Source: Pseudoalteromonas rubra (GTDB lineage: Bacteria > Pseudomonadota > Gammaproteobacteria > Enterobacterales > Alteromonadaceae). From it: 64,000 bases of DNA. Both the position numbers and the translations under genes were made by a program. Positions 44,481 to 55,304 of this stretch are shown piece after piece (within the stretch, counting starts at the first letter, position 1; each line of letters opens with the position of its first letter). The stretch lies in the NCBI RefSeq assembly GCF_001482385.1, contig NZ_CP013611.1, positions 1,550,001 through 1,614,000 on the forward strand. The letters run 5' to 3'. The notes beneath the pieces were generated by a model, which saw nothing but the letters and a program-made list of their open reading frames with translations, ran no database searches and had not been told where the DNA came from.

Positions 44481-45740
44481 ATGTTAAAGTCAGCGATCTC
44501 TTTGACCAAAAAGACGCTATTAAGTGCCGCCGCGCTGGGCTGCGCGCTAGCGACGTCCACTTTGCACGCTGCTGAGTTCGAACTGTCCGGTAAAGTGGGC
44601 GCTGAGCAGCGCTACTTTTTTAACGAGGGGCAGTATCAAGCGCAACTGGGAAACACTCAGGCGTCAGTGTATATAGAGCCCGAATTATACTGGAGCTGGG
44701 ACGACGGGGTTCAGTCCGTCACCTTTAAGCCTTACTACCGGTTTGATGAGCGCGACAGTGAACGAGACCACGGCGACATTCGCGAATTGTCTTACGTGTA
44801 TGTAGGTGATGACTGGGAGCTGCGCGCAGGTATTCGCAAGGAGTTTTGGGGCGTCACTGAATTTCAGCATCTGGTCGATGTGATCAATCAAACCGATAGC
44901 GTTGAAGACTTTGATGGAGAAGACAAACTTGGCCAGCAAATGTTAAACCTCTCTCTGGTCAGGGATTGGGGGATTGTGGATCTGTATGTCTTACCTGGTT
45001 TTAGGGAGCGCACATTCAATGGAAAACACGCCCGCTTGCGCTCAGACTTGATTGTGGATACGGACAGTGTCCGCTATGAATCATCAGCAGAAGAGCATCA
45101 CCTCGATTTTGCCGCGCGCTGGAGTCATAGCATCGATGTGTTTGACCTGGGGGTTTACTGGTTTCACGGTACCAATCGCGAGCCGATATTGGCACCGCGT
45201 TTTGCCAGTTCGCCTGATACTGTAAATGGAAATGTGCCCATCGGACTCTCCCCTTATTATTTACAGATGGACCAGCTGGGTGCAGACATTCAGGCAACGG
45301 TAGATGACTGGTTATGGAAATTCGAAACCATTTACCGCAGTACCAGTGAAGAAGACTTTGTGGCAACTCAGGCTGGGGTTGAATATACCTATGTCGGTGT
45401 CTTTAATTCAGTGGCTGATCTGGGGTTGCTGGTTGAGTATGCCTGGGACTCCCGGGGAGAAGGTGACCAAAACAACCCCGGTGCTGCAATGCAGAATGAT
45501 GTCTTTATGGGGGCCAGATTGGCATTGAATGACATACAAAGCAGTGAGCTATTGATGGGCTTTGGCTCTGACCTTGATCACAGTGCGGTGAACTTTATCC
45601 TGGAAGCCAATCGTCGTCTTGGTGAGGATGTAAAAGTGAGCATTGATATACGATTGATGCAAAGCTCCGAGCCTACTGATTTTTTATACTCAATAAAAGA
45701 AGACGACCACGTACAACTATCCCTGGAATGGTACTTCTGA
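44481..45740 (+). CDS. Outer-membrane beta-barrel protein of the exporter operon
   Basis: 419 residues; signal peptide TLLSAAALGCALATSTLHA. The remainder alternates polar and aromatic strands (for example ELYWSWDDGVQSVTFKPYYR) and ends in QLSLEWYF, a terminal Phe typical of outer-membrane barrels. DUF1302-like proteins with this look occur in MMPL operons. It may form the outer-membrane step of the export route; substrate not known. Confidence 0.78.
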   Translation: MLKSAISLTKKTLLSAAALGCALATSTLHAAEFELSGKVGAEQRYFFNEGQYQAQLGNTQASVYIEPELYWSWDDGVQSVTFKPYYRFDERDSERDHGDIRELSYVYVGDDWELRAGIRKEFWGVTEFQHLVDVINQTDSVEDFDGEDKLGQQMLNLSLVRDWGIVDLYVLPGFRERTFNGKHARLRSDLIVDTDSVRYESSAEEHHLDFAARWSHSIDVFDLGVYWFHGTNREPILAPRFASSPDTVNGNVPIGLSPYYLQMDQLGADIQATVDDWLWKFETIYRSTSEEDFVATQAGVEYTYVGVFNSVADLGLLVEYAWDSRGEGDQNNPGAAMQNDVFMGARLALNDIQSSELLMGFGSDLDHSAVNFILEANRRLGEDVKVSIDIRLMQSSEPTDFLYSIKEDDHVQLSLEWYF

Positions 45741-45942
45741 CCGGGACACCCCTCTTATCCGAATGATGAATAACAGGCAGGGAAGCTTGGTTTATCTTAC
45801 CCCCTTTGAATCCTTTTAAATTACCTAATTAATATACAAACACCTTGAGGGAGGCTCAGCGAGGTGGTAGTTTATACCCACTGCAAGAGCCTGTTTGCAC
45901 TGTCTTTGGCGCCCGGATAACAGTACTTCACAAGGAACTAAC

Positions 45943-46384
45943 ATGGATAATAATCGCCCACTTTTTATCGCAGGCTGTTTGAGCTTTATGGCGTCATTCC
46001 TTCACCTTGTGTGTATCTGGGGTGGCGCTGGGTGCCGGTGAGGAAATGGCCAACCTGGCCGCAGCGGGAGATCCCTACCCCACAATAGTGACCTCGGCGA
46101 TTGCCACTGTCCTGACGCTCTGGGGACTGTATGCTTTTTCCGGCGCAGGCCTGATCTTAAAACTCCCCCTGCTAAAGACCGGTCTGGTAATCATTAGCGC
46201 AATCTACTTACTACGGGGTACAGGCGGCTTGTTTGCCCCCTTTGTAACAACATCCCCGGTGATACAGCAAAATTCCACTACTTTCTGGCTCGTTAGCTCC
46301 CTCATCTGTTGTCTCTTTGGGGCATGTTACTTGTTGGGCACAATCAGGCTATGGAGTGAGAGTAATAGTCCCTATCCCACCTAG
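45943..46384 (+). pseudogene. Small membrane protein gene with a frameshift
   Basis: ATG at 45943 (AAGGAA upstream) reads MDNNRPLFIAGCLSFMASFL, HLVCIWGG and then hits TGA at 46039-46041. The downstream frame, shifted by one base, continues GAGEEMANLAAAGDPYPTIV, LTLWGLYAFSGAGLI and further membrane segments. Together they match a common four-helix family, except that about six residues usual between GG and GAGE (a DWYRFF-like stretch) are missing. A small deletion that broke the frame is the simplest explanation; a sequencing error is the alternative. Confidence 0.7.
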
Positions 46385-46624
46385 CTTTGTTGCTATCCGC
46401 ACAAAAAACGTCCCAAACCATGCCTTTTTCGTATCCTCTTTATTTACCATCACTGCTAATTTATTTCTCTGTGAAAGGCGGTTATTCTAGACACCGCCTG
46501 TTGCAGGAGTGCAGTGAGTTTTGTCACTCAGTGCTGTGCGCTTAATTCAAGAACGCACAGTACTGTACAACGTACTGCAACAAAATGGATGACGTCTTTT
46601 TGGTCAATTGGAATGGTCAAACTT

Positions 46625-48514
46625 ATGAAAACACATACTTATGCAACCCTCACAGCGGGGGCTTTATCGCTCGGTCTATCTCTTCCCCTTCTAGCAGCAA
46701 CCAGCGATAACGCCAACTCAGGCGTGGGGATTAATCTCACAGGCATTAATTACTGGTCAAGTCAGTGGACCACGCTGGATGTCATGAAGCATGCTTCTAA
46801 CGGCAGCGGTCAGCTATGGGCAACCAGTAATGCTCATACCTGGGAATACAACACCGGCGATCAAGCGTTGCTGGACCTGGACGAGCAAGGCTGGCCGCGA
46901 TCTTTGCCGGGCGACTCACCCGATGCGCCTTTTCACTATGTCACCACCATTATTTATCACGATAACCCGCACCACCCGGTTGGCGAATTTGTGATTTTAT
47001 ATGAGGGCGAAGGCGAGCTTTATTACCCGGGCCCTGAACTCATCAGCTCGGAGCCCGGGCGCGATGTGGTACGTATGACTGCAAACAGTTTCTTCCATTT
47101 GCAGATCCACAGCACCGATCCTAACAGTACCGGCGATCATATCCGCAATATTCGTATTATTGCCCCGGGCGGCAGTTGCAGTAACGCAGCTACTGATTAT
47201 GCCGCCAGTGCTGCAGACTGTGCCAACCCAGAGCAATTTGTTTCATTCGAGCACAGCTATCAGGAACGTCTATTCCATCCACTCTTTTTGGATGACATGC
47301 GTCAGTTCCGTACTTTGCGTTTTATGCAGCTGCTGAGCACCATAGACAACCCGGTTCAGCACTGGGCGCAGAGAAACCAGTATGAGTACGCCAGCTGGGC
47401 CCTCAATGGCGGCAGCCCCTATGAAGTGGCCATTGCCATGAGTAACAAGCTGAGTGCCGAGCCCTGGTACACGCTCCCGGTTCGGGTAGATGATGACTAT
47501 ATCCGTCAGTTTGCCCGACTGCTGAAGACGCAAAGCGAAGGCGACTCTGCCATTTATGTAGAGTTTGGCAACGAGCTGTGGAACAACGCCTGGCCATATA
47601 TTTTCGATGGTCTGTATCTTGAGGAGCAAGGTAAAGCTCGGTGGCCAGACACCCATTACCACGATATCGAATATCGCATGAACTACTACGGGCTGCGCAG
47701 CGCGCAGATGTGCGACATCATCAAAACAGAGTTTGCCGAGGAAGCAGGCCGGATACAATGCGTGATGGGTGGCCAGACCGGTGTACCCTGGATAAGCGAA
47801 CAAGCACTGAACTGCCCGATTCACGCAGCGGGTGTGGGCAGACGGTGTGCCGATAATATGGATGTGCTGGCAGTGGGCAGTTATTTCGCCGGATACTTTG
47901 CCGATCAAAAATATCTGCCAATTTTACGAAACTGGGCCAGTAACGGTACTGAAGGCCTGAATAACCTGTTTGAGGAAATGGAGTCAGGCGTGCTCTATGA
48001 CCTGACTTACAACCCCGATGAGCCGCCCTGGTGGCAGGCACCTGAGCATGGCGCACTGGCACAGGCCAGAGACAATATTCAGGGCAACCTGGCTCTGGCG
48101 CAGCAAGATGGTTTGATGCTCGCAGCCTATGAAGGCGGCCAGCACCTCACCTACGCCGGAGATATTCGTGATGGCCGCGATACCATTAGCGAGGCCTTAT
48201 TCCTGAGCGCCAATCGCGACCCGCGCATGGCAGCAGCCTTTACCAGTCACCTAAGTGACTGGCAAAACTCCGGTGCGGGTTTATATGTAGTATTTGAAAG
48301 TATCGGCCGCTGGGATAGCTGGGGCGCATTTCCGCTTAAGGAATATCAGACTCAACCCCGTGAGCAGGCATATAAATTCGATGCGGTGCAGAGCTTTATT
48401 GAGCAAACCCCTTGCTGGTGGGCAGGGTGTGAACAAAGCCTAAACGATGGGAACAGTGCAAATAGCCAACCTGCTGGTGACGTGCCAGTCAACGTGCAAC
48501 CTGCTCGCAAATAA
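46625..48514 (+). CDS. Secreted glycosidase-like protein (TIM-barrel, clan A-like)
   Basis: 629 residues from the ATG at 46625, with signal peptide (ATLTAGALSLGLSLPLLAA); an upstream in-frame start at 46514 adds residues without signal character. GINLTGINYWSSQWTTLDVMK opens the mature part. VEFGNELWNNAW contains a candidate acid/base Glu317 of the type Asn-Glu, and AAYEGGQH holds a possible nucleophile Glu503, as in clan A glycosidases. No standard family was named with confidence; proteins of this type are sometimes labelled cellulose-binding domain proteins. A hairpin follows the stop. Confidence 0.65.
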   Translation: MKTHTYATLTAGALSLGLSLPLLAATSDNANSGVGINLTGINYWSSQWTTLDVMKHASNGSGQLWATSNAHTWEYNTGDQALLDLDEQGWPRSLPGDSPDAPFHYVTTIIYHDNPHHPVGEFVILYEGEGELYYPGPELISSEPGRDVVRMTANSFFHLQIHSTDPNSTGDHIRNIRIIAPGGSCSNAATDYAASAADCANPEQFVSFEHSYQERLFHPLFLDDMRQFRTLRFMQLLSTIDNPVQHWAQRNQYEYASWALNGGSPYEVAIAMSNKLSAEPWYTLPVRVDDDYIRQFARLLKTQSEGDSAIYVEFGNELWNNAWPYIFDGLYLEEQGKARWPDTHYHDIEYRMNYYGLRSAQMCDIIKTEFAEEAGRIQCVMGGQTGVPWISEQALNCPIHAAGVGRRCADNMDVLAVGSYFAGYFADQKYLPILRNWASNGTEGLNNLFEEMESGVLYDLTYNPDEPPWWQAPEHGALAQARDNIQGNLALAQQDGLMLAAYEGGQHLTYAGDIRDGRDTISEALFLSANRDPRMAAAFTSHLSDWQNSGAGLYVVFESIGRWDSWGAFPLKEYQTQPREQAYKFDAVQSFIEQTPCWWAGCEQSLNDGNSANSQPAGDVPVNVQPARK

Positions 48515-49019
48515 AATGCGGTTGCCAGCAGCAGCTGGCAACCTGTACCTTCCAGCGAATCTCTTTTTGTCGTGACTTTTAAGTCAAAATAGCGCTCCGA
48601 AGCCCTAATCAACAAACCAAAACAACGTCTTATCGGTCTGTTTGTCATCAATCTGACATTTTTTCAAATTTTTTACTAAAGAAGTCGCACAGCCGGACGA
48701 TACACTAATCATGGCAGGCAGTGACTATCTCTTCCATCGCCATGACTTTAAAAGCTTTATCAACTTATACCCCAAGATAGTGCTAATTGATACGGCTCGT
48801 TCCTGGCTTTTGGCTTTGAACGAGCAATCACCTTCTCATATTAAATTAAATCCGTAAAACTCCACTTTCTGGCCTCTTTCCAAACAATATAACGAAAACA
48901 ATGCTAAAAGCGCTGTTTTTTCATACCAGAATACACGCTCTGAAACTGAGCTTACAGAAAAGAAAAAGGCATATGCGAACACATATGCCTTTGTAAAAAA
49001 GTTATTATATTACTTTATG
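48515..49019. other. Intergenic region after the glycosidase-like gene
   Basis: Contains the hairpin GGTTGCCAGC-AGCA-GCTGGCAACC (48520-48543, ten pairs, no T tract) right after the stop, and the cysS terminator at its right end. A 48-codon + strand frame at 48711 lacks a ribosome binding site and is not supported. Confidence 0.55.
48957..48991 (-). terminator. Intrinsic terminator of cysS
   Basis: On the minus strand AAGGCATATG-(6)-CATATGCCTT is a perfect ten-pair stem followed by TTTTCTTTT-like sequence, about 30 bases after the cysS stop. Confidence 0.85.
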
Positions 49020-50399
49020 TTAAGCTTTGCGCCAGGTCGTTTTACCGGCGCTGTCTTCTAGCACCACGCCCATAGCTGTTAGTGCGTCACGGGCGGCATC
49101 GGCTGCAGCCCAGTCTTTGTTCGCACGGGCATTTTTACGTTGCTCTATCAGGGCTTCAATTTTTGCCACTTCGTCTTCATCCTGATCACCGTGTAAGAAG
49201 GCTTCCGGATCTTGCTGAGCAATACCCAGTACTTCCGCCAGTTTCACCAGGATAAAAGCGTGTTCACCCGCCGCTTTGGCATCTGAGTCTTTCAGCAGGT
49301 TCACTTCTTTGGCCAGCTCAAAGATCACGGGTAACGCTTCGGGTGTGTTGAAATCGTCGTTCATCGCAGTTTCAAAGCGTGCAACGAACAGGTTGCCTAC
49401 CAGTTCCGTTTCAACCAGTTCAACGCCACGCAGTGCTGTGTAGATACGCTCCAATGATGAACGTGCCTGCTCGAGGTTTTCCTGTGAGTAATTCAACTGA
49501 CTACGATAGTGGCCGTTGATCAGGAAATAACGCACGGTTTCACGGTCATAAGCTTTAAGCACTTCACGCACCGTAAAGAAGTTACCCAGTGATTTAGACA
49601 TCTTCTCTTTGTTTACCTGCACCATTCCGGTGTGGATCCAGGTATTTACGTAACGACCGTTGTTGGCGCAGCATGACTGCGCAATTTCGTTTTCATGGTG
49701 TGGAAATTGTAAATCCGAACCGCCACCGTGGATATCAAAAAACTCTCCCAGGTGCTTAGAACTCATTGCACTACACTCAATGTGCCAGCCCGGACGGCCT
49801 TCACCCCAGGGTGATGTCCAGCTAGGTTCACCGGCTTTGGCTTTTTTCCACAGCACAAAGTCAAGCGGATCATCTTTGCCTTCTGCCACTTCAACCCGCG
49901 CGCCCGCCTGGAGCATATCCAGATCCTGCTGAGACAGCTGGCCATACGCTTCAAAGGTAGAAACATCGAACAGCACATCGCCATTACTGGCGACATAGGC
50001 ATGGCCTTTCTCAATCAGGCGTTCAATCATTGCGATAATCTCGTCCATATGGCCGGTGACAGTCGGCTCAATATCTGCAGGCAGAATATTGAGGGCTTCA
50101 AAGTCTTCGTGCATGGCCTTGGTCATACGTACAGTCAGCGCGTCGATCTCTTCATTGTTTTCTGCGGCACGTTTAATAATTTTATCGTCCACGTCCGTAA
50201 TGTTGCGTACATAAGTGACCTGATAGCCCAAGTGGCGCAGGTAGCGATTCATCACATCAAAAGAGACATAAGTACGGGCGTGGCCTACATGGCAGAAGTC
50301 ATAGATAGTAATACCACACACGTACATGTCTACTTTGCCTTCCACAAGCGGTTTAAACTCAGTCTTTTGACGTGTTAGTGTGTTGTAGATCTGCAACAT
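49020..50399 (-). CDS. cysS: Cysteinyl-tRNA synthetase
   Basis: 459 residues; charges tRNA-Cys. N-terminal [14 protein letters not shown], zinc Cys in [14 protein letters not shown] as CHVGHARTY, zinc motif [10 protein letters not shown] and [15 protein letters not shown], and KMSKS as [11 protein letters not shown]. Divergent from ppiB, the usual neighbour in gammaproteobacteria. No oddities. Confidence 0.97.
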   Translation of the reverse strand: MLQIYNTLTRQKTEFKPLVEGKVDMYVCGITIYDFCHVGHARTYVSFDVMNRYLRHLGYQVTYVRNITDVDDKIIKRAAENNEEIDALTVRMTKAMHEDFEALNILPADIEPTVTGHMDEIIAMIERLIEKGHAYVASNGDVLFDVSTFEAYGQLSQQDLDMLQAGARVEVAEGKDDPLDFVLWKKAKAGEPSWTSPWGEGRPGWHIECSAMSSKHLGEFFDIHGGGSDLQFPHHENEIAQSCCANNGRYVNTWIHTGMVQVNKEKMSKSLGNFFTVREVLKAYDRETVRYFLINGHYRSQLNYSQENLEQARSSLERIYTALRGVELVETELVGNLFVARFETAMNDDFNTPEALPVIFELAKEVNLLKDSDAKAAGEHAFILVKLAEVLGIAQQDPEAFLHGDQDEDEVAKIEALIEQRKNARANKDWAAADAARDALTAMGVVLEDSAGKTTWRKA

Positions 50400-50605
50400 G
50401 TAGCTTTATTCCTAAAATTTATCCAAATTCCCTGCAATCATATCACTTGCACCGCTCTGGCTCTATAAAAAATCCTCCGCTCAGTGGATGAAAAAGTAAC
50501 AGTTAGTTGACAATTTAGCCGCTCGTCCACTCTGGGACTTTGTAGTTATCAATTTGTGCTATAAAATAGGCTCCTAATATGAAACATGTAAATCAAGGAC
50601 CTGTT

Positions 50606-51100
50606 ATGGTTGTTTTACAAACAAACTTTGGCGATATCAAAATCAACCTGTTTGCTGACAAAGCGCCGGCAACGGTTGAGAACTTCTTAAAGTACGTTGA
50701 ATCTGGTTTTTACAACGGTACTATCTTCCACCGTGTTATTGATGGCTTTATGGTTCAGGGCGGTGGTTTCGAGCCTGGCATGAACCAAAAAGAAGTCGGT
50801 GCGCCAGTTAAAAACGAAGCCAATAATGGCGTTGCCAATAAAACAGGCACGCTGGCAATGGCACGTACGCCTGATCCGCACTCTGCAACAGCCCAGTTCT
50901 TTATCAATGTGAACGACAATGACTTTTTGAACTTCAGCAGTGAAACAGCACAGGGCTGGGGTTACTGTGTGTTCGGTGAAGTTGCCGAAGGCATGGACAT
51001 CGTGAACAAGATTAAAGATGTCGCGACTGGCTCTGCGGGCTTCCATCAGGATGTACCACTGGAAGATGTTGTGATTGAAAAAGCATTCGTTGCTGAGTAA
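50606..51100 (+). CDS. ppiB: Cyclophilin-type peptidyl-prolyl isomerase
   Basis: 164 residues from the ATG at 50606, with AAGGA upstream; an earlier ATG at 50579 has no ribosome site. Cytoplasmic cyclophilin [34 protein letters not shown] (catalytic Arg and Phe), and [17 protein letters not shown]. Accelerates proline isomerisation in protein folding. lpxH begins 83 bases later. Confidence 0.95.
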   Translation: MVVLQTNFGDIKINLFADKAPATVENFLKYVESGFYNGTIFHRVIDGFMVQGGGFEPGMNQKEVGAPVKNEANNGVANKTGTLAMARTPDPHSATAQFFINVNDNDFLNFSSETAQGWGYCVFGEVAEGMDIVNKIKDVATGSAGFHQDVPLEDVVIEKAFVAE

Positions 51101-51182
51101 ACGACTGCTTTTACAGCTTGAGAGGGATGTGTCACGCATACGTCCCTCTTCTCCTTTCCTGCCCTAGCCTGAAGTTGTCTCC

Positions 51183-51905
51183 ATGCGCAAAAGCTACTTT
51201 ATTTCTGATCTGCATTTAACCGAGCACCGCCCTGACATCACTGCCGCCTTTTATCGTTTCCTCAGTAAACATATGCAGGATGACGTCGATGCCTTGTACA
51301 TTTTAGGTGACTTTTTCGAGGTCTGGATTGGCGATGACGAAGGCAATCCGCTGGCACTGGAGATTGCAACTAAGCTGCGCGCCATTTCCGAACGCGGTAT
51401 CAAATTGTTCTTTATCCATGGCAACCGGGATTTCCTGGTAGGTCAGCATTACGCCAAACTATGCGGCATGACCTTACTGCCCGAGCAAACAGTCATTGAC
51501 CTGTACGGCACCCCAACCGTTATTTTACACGGTGATGAAATGTGTACGCAGGACGAGGTGTATCAGAAATTTCGTAAAAAAAGCCGTGGCTGGTGGTGGC
51601 CAAGACTAATGCTGTCTATGCCATTATGGTATCGTCGTAGGGTGGCACGCAATGCCAGAGAGAAAAGCAAACAAAGCCAGATGGGAAAAGCGCCAGAAAT
51701 TTTAGATGTGACCGAGGAAGCCGTGCTGGCCATGTTTGCCCGCTACAAAGTCAGCAACATGATCCATGGCCACACACACAGGCCTGATGTTCATCATTAT
51801 ACTGGCCAGACCCGCACGGTGTTAGGTGACTGGTATAGCCAAAGCTCTTATCTGGTGGCGACTGAGCAAGGTCAGAGCCTCACTCAGCACCCTTTTTCAG
51901 ACTAG
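51183..51905 (+). CDS. lpxH: UDP-2,3-diacylglucosamine diphosphatase
   Basis: 240 residues; cleaves UDP-2,3-diacylglucosamine to lipid X in lipid A synthesis at the inner membrane. Calcineurin-like metal motifs: FISDLHL, LGDFFEVWIGDD, HGNRDFL, and HGHTHRPDVH. Order cysS, ppiB, lpxH is standard. It converges on miaE with one base between. Confidence 0.96.
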   Translation: MRKSYFISDLHLTEHRPDITAAFYRFLSKHMQDDVDALYILGDFFEVWIGDDEGNPLALEIATKLRAISERGIKLFFIHGNRDFLVGQHYAKLCGMTLLPEQTVIDLYGTPTVILHGDEMCTQDEVYQKFRKKSRGWWWPRLMLSMPLWYRRRVARNAREKSKQSQMGKAPEILDVTEEAVLAMFARYKVSNMIHGHTHRPDVHHYTGQTRTVLGDWYSQSSYLVATEQGQSLTQHPFSD

Positions 51906-51906
51906 C

Positions 51907-52698
51907 TCATGCAACCAGTTGTGGCGCACCACTGTGGAATTTAAAATCGCTGTCTGGCGTTAAGATCAGCGCGTTTTCGATCTCTTTAAATTCACCAACG
52001 CGTGCCGCAATATCGAATCGCTGTGGATCCGTGGCGTCGGCAACTTGCTGTGCCAATTCCAGATAGTCCTGATAATGACGTGCTTCTGAGCGCAGCAGCG
52101 ACACATAAAAGCGTCCGATGTCCGGCTCCAGATACGGTGCCAGTTTGGCAAACCGCTCACAAGAACGCGCTTCAATAAAGGCACCTATGATCAGTTTATC
52201 AATTAATGCGGCGGGTTCGAACGTACGCACATGCTTGATCATCCCGGACGCATAACGGGATGCATTGAGGCTCTGGACCCGTAACCCTTTCTCGTTAATG
52301 ATATCCAGTACCTGCTCAAAGTGGTGCAGCTCTTCTTTGATTAACCGCACCATTTTATCCAGTATATCCTGGTTGTAGGCATACTCGGGCTTGGCGGTTA
52401 AGCTACCAATGAGCTCATTCTTACTGGCACTAAACTGACCATCGCCAATTTTACGGTAGACAAAGTCTTCATAAGGCTTGATCCAGCCCAACAAAGTCTG
52501 CGCAGAAGCGTTATCTACCGCATATTTACGGATTAAAAAAGCGGCGCTTTGTGCGGCTTTCAGCTCACAGTGCATGTGATCAACCAGCAAGGCTTGAAGA
52601 TGTGCTGGTTTTTTCGCTTCGTCTATCCAGCTATCGGGCGTTTCACATCCCAGAAACTGATAAATGGGTGCCAGCAGGTCGGCATACTTCTCTAACAT
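51907..52698 (-). CDS. miaE: tRNA-(ms2io6A)-hydroxylase
   Basis: 263 residues; non-heme di-iron monooxygenase that hydroxylates the isopentenyl group of ms2i6A37 in tRNA. Metal ligands visible in LVDHMHCELKAAQSA, KEELHHFEQVLDI, AFIEARSCERFAKLAP and SEARHYQDYLELA, giving the Glu/ExxH patterns of ferritin-like di-iron proteins. Length is family-typical. Transcribed towards lpxH. Confidence 0.93.
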   Translation of the reverse strand: MLEKYADLLAPIYQFLGCETPDSWIDEAKKPAHLQALLVDHMHCELKAAQSAAFLIRKYAVDNASAQTLLGWIKPYEDFVYRKIGDGQFSASKNELIGSLTAKPEYAYNQDILDKMVRLIKEELHHFEQVLDIINEKGLRVQSLNASRYASGMIKHVRTFEPAALIDKLIIGAFIEARSCERFAKLAPYLEPDIGRFYVSLLRSEARHYQDYLELAQQVADATDPQRFDIAARVGEFKEIENALILTPDSDFKFHSGAPQLVA

Positions 52699-53040
52699 GT
52701 CTCAGATAATCATTCGCAAAAAATTGCCGCCATTCTACCACAAGCGTGCCAGAGGGCACTATGAGAGGCTGCGAGTTAACATAAGTTTGTGCCAGATCAA
52801 AGACGCTGGGATTTCAGATTTGTTTCTTGACAAAAATTAACCAATCTTTCATAACTAAAGTGATGTTGTATAAATTTCATACTCACAGGCGTCGCCAGTG
52901 GCCCCGTTTTTATGGTGATTACACTGATTAGCTACATCCGCTCATGATGTTACTAAGCTGTTATAAAAGACAAGGAGTGCACCCGTGATCACCGGGCAAC
53001 TTAGGCACGTCGGACAACAATCTTTTTTGAGGGGCTCGTT
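52699..53040. other. Intergenic region between miaE and the Yip1 gene
   Basis: 342 bases holding both divergent promoters; no gene or repeat was seen. A strong GAGGGGCTC ribosome site lies before the Yip1 ATG. Confidence 0.6.
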
Positions 53041-53640
53041 ATGATTTTAAATCATCTGTGGGGCTTATATGCCCACCCAATCGAAGAGTGGCAAACCATA
53101 GACAACCGCCACGAAAGCGCGACCTACAGTTTATCTCACATTGCCTTGATTGCCCTGATCCCAAGTTTAATGGGCTACTATTCTTCCGTTTATCTTGGCT
53201 GGAAAATAGGCACAGGGGATGCCGTTTTCCTCACCCATAACAGTGCCGTATTGATTGGCATTGCCATGTATTTTGCCCTGATCATTGGCGTATTCGCGCT
53301 GTCTTATCTGGCACACTGGATGGCTGTCACTTTCGGCGCTAAACCAACCTACACGCAAACGCTGGAATTGTCGGCGTACACGGCAACCCCCGTGTTTATG
53401 TCGGCCTTTGCCGCCTTTTACCCTGAATTGTGGTTTGTGGTGTCGGTGGGTCTGGCAGCGCTTGCCTACTCGGTCTACCTGCTCTACACAGGTGTGCCTA
53501 TTCTGATGCATATACCGGAAGAGCGTGGCTTTATCTATGCCAGCTCAGTGGTGACCTGTGGCCTGGTTTTATTGGTGATAATTCTGGCTGCAACCGCGAT
53601 ATTGTGGACGAATGGTATAATCAGTCCTACATTTACCTAG
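53041..53640 (+). CDS. Yip1-family inner-membrane protein
   Basis: 199 residues, about five membrane segments (for example LIALIPSLMGYYSSVYLG, SAVLIGIAMYFALIIGVFALSYL, VTCGLVLLVIILAATAILWTNG). The start NHLWGLYAHPIEEWQTIDNR and TYTQTLELSAYTATPVFM match bacterial Yip1-domain proteins. Function not established. It stands alone between miaE and purF. Confidence 0.85.
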   Translation: MILNHLWGLYAHPIEEWQTIDNRHESATYSLSHIALIALIPSLMGYYSSVYLGWKIGTGDAVFLTHNSAVLIGIAMYFALIIGVFALSYLAHWMAVTFGAKPTYTQTLELSAYTATPVFMSAFAAFYPELWFVVSVGLAALAYSVYLLYTGVPILMHIPEERGFIYASSVVTCGLVLLVIILAATAILWTNGIISPTFT

Positions 53641-53714
53641 GGAGCGCGCTTATGCCCCACTGAGGTGCATAGGTCAGCTTGCTTCCTTTGCTTTTATCCT
53701 ATAGAAATCTAACA

Positions 53715-53742
53715 AAAAGGGCCGCAATCGCGGCCTTTTTTT
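53715..53742. terminator. Bidirectional intrinsic terminator between Yip1 gene and purF
   Basis: AAAAAGGGCCGC-AATC-GCGGCCTTTTTTT: six GC pairs extended by A-T pairs, with A tract left and T tract right, so it serves both convergent transcripts. Confidence 0.9.
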
Positions 53743-53759
53743 AAACGAACTAGGCAAGA

Positions 53760-55286
53760 TTATTCGCCTTCACCCGTTTCCTGATTATGCAGTTCCAGAC
53801 TGGCCGACATCGCTTTTTCACGTGTCGATTTTGCCGAGTCGTTACGCAGTGCATCAATACGATTCAGGTAATCCTGATTGACGTCGCCGGTGATGTACTG
53901 GCCGTCAAACACCGAGGTTTCAAAACGTGTGATATCTGGATTCTCAAGCGCAACCGCATCTTTCAGATCCGAAATAGACTGGTAGATAAGGCCATCTGAC
54001 CCGATACTGGCATTGATATCTTCTACGTCGCGACCGTGCGCGATGAGTTCAGCTGCCGAGGGCATATCGATACCATAGACATTCGGGAAACGTACTTCAG
54101 GGGCTGCCGATGCAAAGTAAACATTTTTAGCGCCTGCATCACGTGCCATTTCAACGATCTGTGCAGATGTGGTACCACGTACAATAGAATCATCCACCAG
54201 CAGTACATTTTTACCGGCAAATTCTCTGTCAATGGCATTTAGCTTACGGCGTACCGATTTTTTCCGTTGTTCCTGACCTGGCATAATGAAAGTACGGCCA
54301 ATATAGCGGTTTTTCACAAACCCCTGACGATAAGGTAACTCTAGTACGGATGCGATTTCCAACGCAATATCACAGGAAGTTTCTGGAATAGGGATGACGA
54401 CATCAATGTCTTTGTCAGCCCACTCATGCTTGATTTTTTCACCCAGCTTAGTACCCATGTTCACACGAGTTGCATAAACCGACATATTGTCGATGTTCGA
54501 ATCCGGGCGTGCGAAGTACACAAATTCAAAAATACACGGCGCGTGCATGGTTTTGTCAGCACAGATCTGCGAAAAGAACTGACCGTCTTCAGTTACATAG
54601 ATGGCTTCACCTGGCGCAACGTCACGAACGAATTCAAACCCGTCGATAGACAAAGCCACACTTTCAGAAGCGAACATGTATTCAACACCACGTTCCGTTT
54701 CGCGCTTACCAAATACCAATGGGCGAATGCCGTGCGGGTCACGAAATGCCAGAATACCATGACCAATGATCATCGCGATGGTCGCGTAACCACCAGATAC
54801 CTGTTGGTTAACTTCGCTGATGGCGTTAAACATATCCGCCGCATCCAGCTTCATTTTATCGTTACGACCTAACTCATAAGCCAGGATGTTCAGCAGCACT
54901 TCAGAGTCAGACGTTGTATTTACATGACGGCGTGCTTTAGTGAACAAGCGCTCTTTTAGCTCTTCCGCATTGGTTAAATTACCGTTATGCGCCATCGCGA
55001 TGCCAAACGGTGAATTCACATAGAACGGCTGAGCTTCTGCCGAACTAGAAGAGCCAGCAGTAGGATAACGCACATGCCCTATGCCAATGTTACCCTGCAG
55101 ACGCTTCATATGACGGGTATGAAACACGTCTTTTACCAGGCCATTGGCCTTGCGCAAGCTGAACGTATTGTTGTCAATGGTAATGATGCCGGCTGCATCT
55201 TGGCCACGGTGTTGCAAAACAGTTAAGCCGTCATAAATCGCCTGATTAACAGGAGATGTTCCGACTATCCCAACGATACCACACAT
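53760..55286 (-). CDS. purF: Amidophosphoribosyltransferase
   Basis: 508 residues; first committed step of purine synthesis. Starts MCGIVGIVG, so Cys2 becomes the N-terminal nucleophile of the glutaminase domain. The PRPP loop is [14 protein letters not shown]. It lies 18 bases after cvpA in the conserved cvpA-purF order. Confidence 0.97.
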   Translation of the reverse strand: MCGIVGIVGTSPVNQAIYDGLTVLQHRGQDAAGIITIDNNTFSLRKANGLVKDVFHTRHMKRLQGNIGIGHVRYPTAGSSSSAEAQPFYVNSPFGIAMAHNGNLTNAEELKERLFTKARRHVNTTSDSEVLLNILAYELGRNDKMKLDAADMFNAISEVNQQVSGGYATIAMIIGHGILAFRDPHGIRPLVFGKRETERGVEYMFASESVALSIDGFEFVRDVAPGEAIYVTEDGQFFSQICADKTMHAPCIFEFVYFARPDSNIDNMSVYATRVNMGTKLGEKIKHEWADKDIDVVIPIPETSCDIALEIASVLELPYRQGFVKNRYIGRTFIMPGQEQRKKSVRRKLNAIDREFAGKNVLLVDDSIVRGTTSAQIVEMARDAGAKNVYFASAAPEVRFPNVYGIDMPSAAELIAHGRDVEDINASIGSDGLIYQSISDLKDAVALENPDITRFETSVFDGQYITGDVNQDYLNRIDALRNDSAKSTREKAMSASLELHNQETGEGE

Positions 55287-55304
55287 TAAAAATTTCCTCG
55301 CCGA

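Noticed and set aside
48711..48857. 48-codon + strand frame between the glycosidase-like gene and cysS
   Set aside because: No ribosome binding site and no recognisable sequence character.
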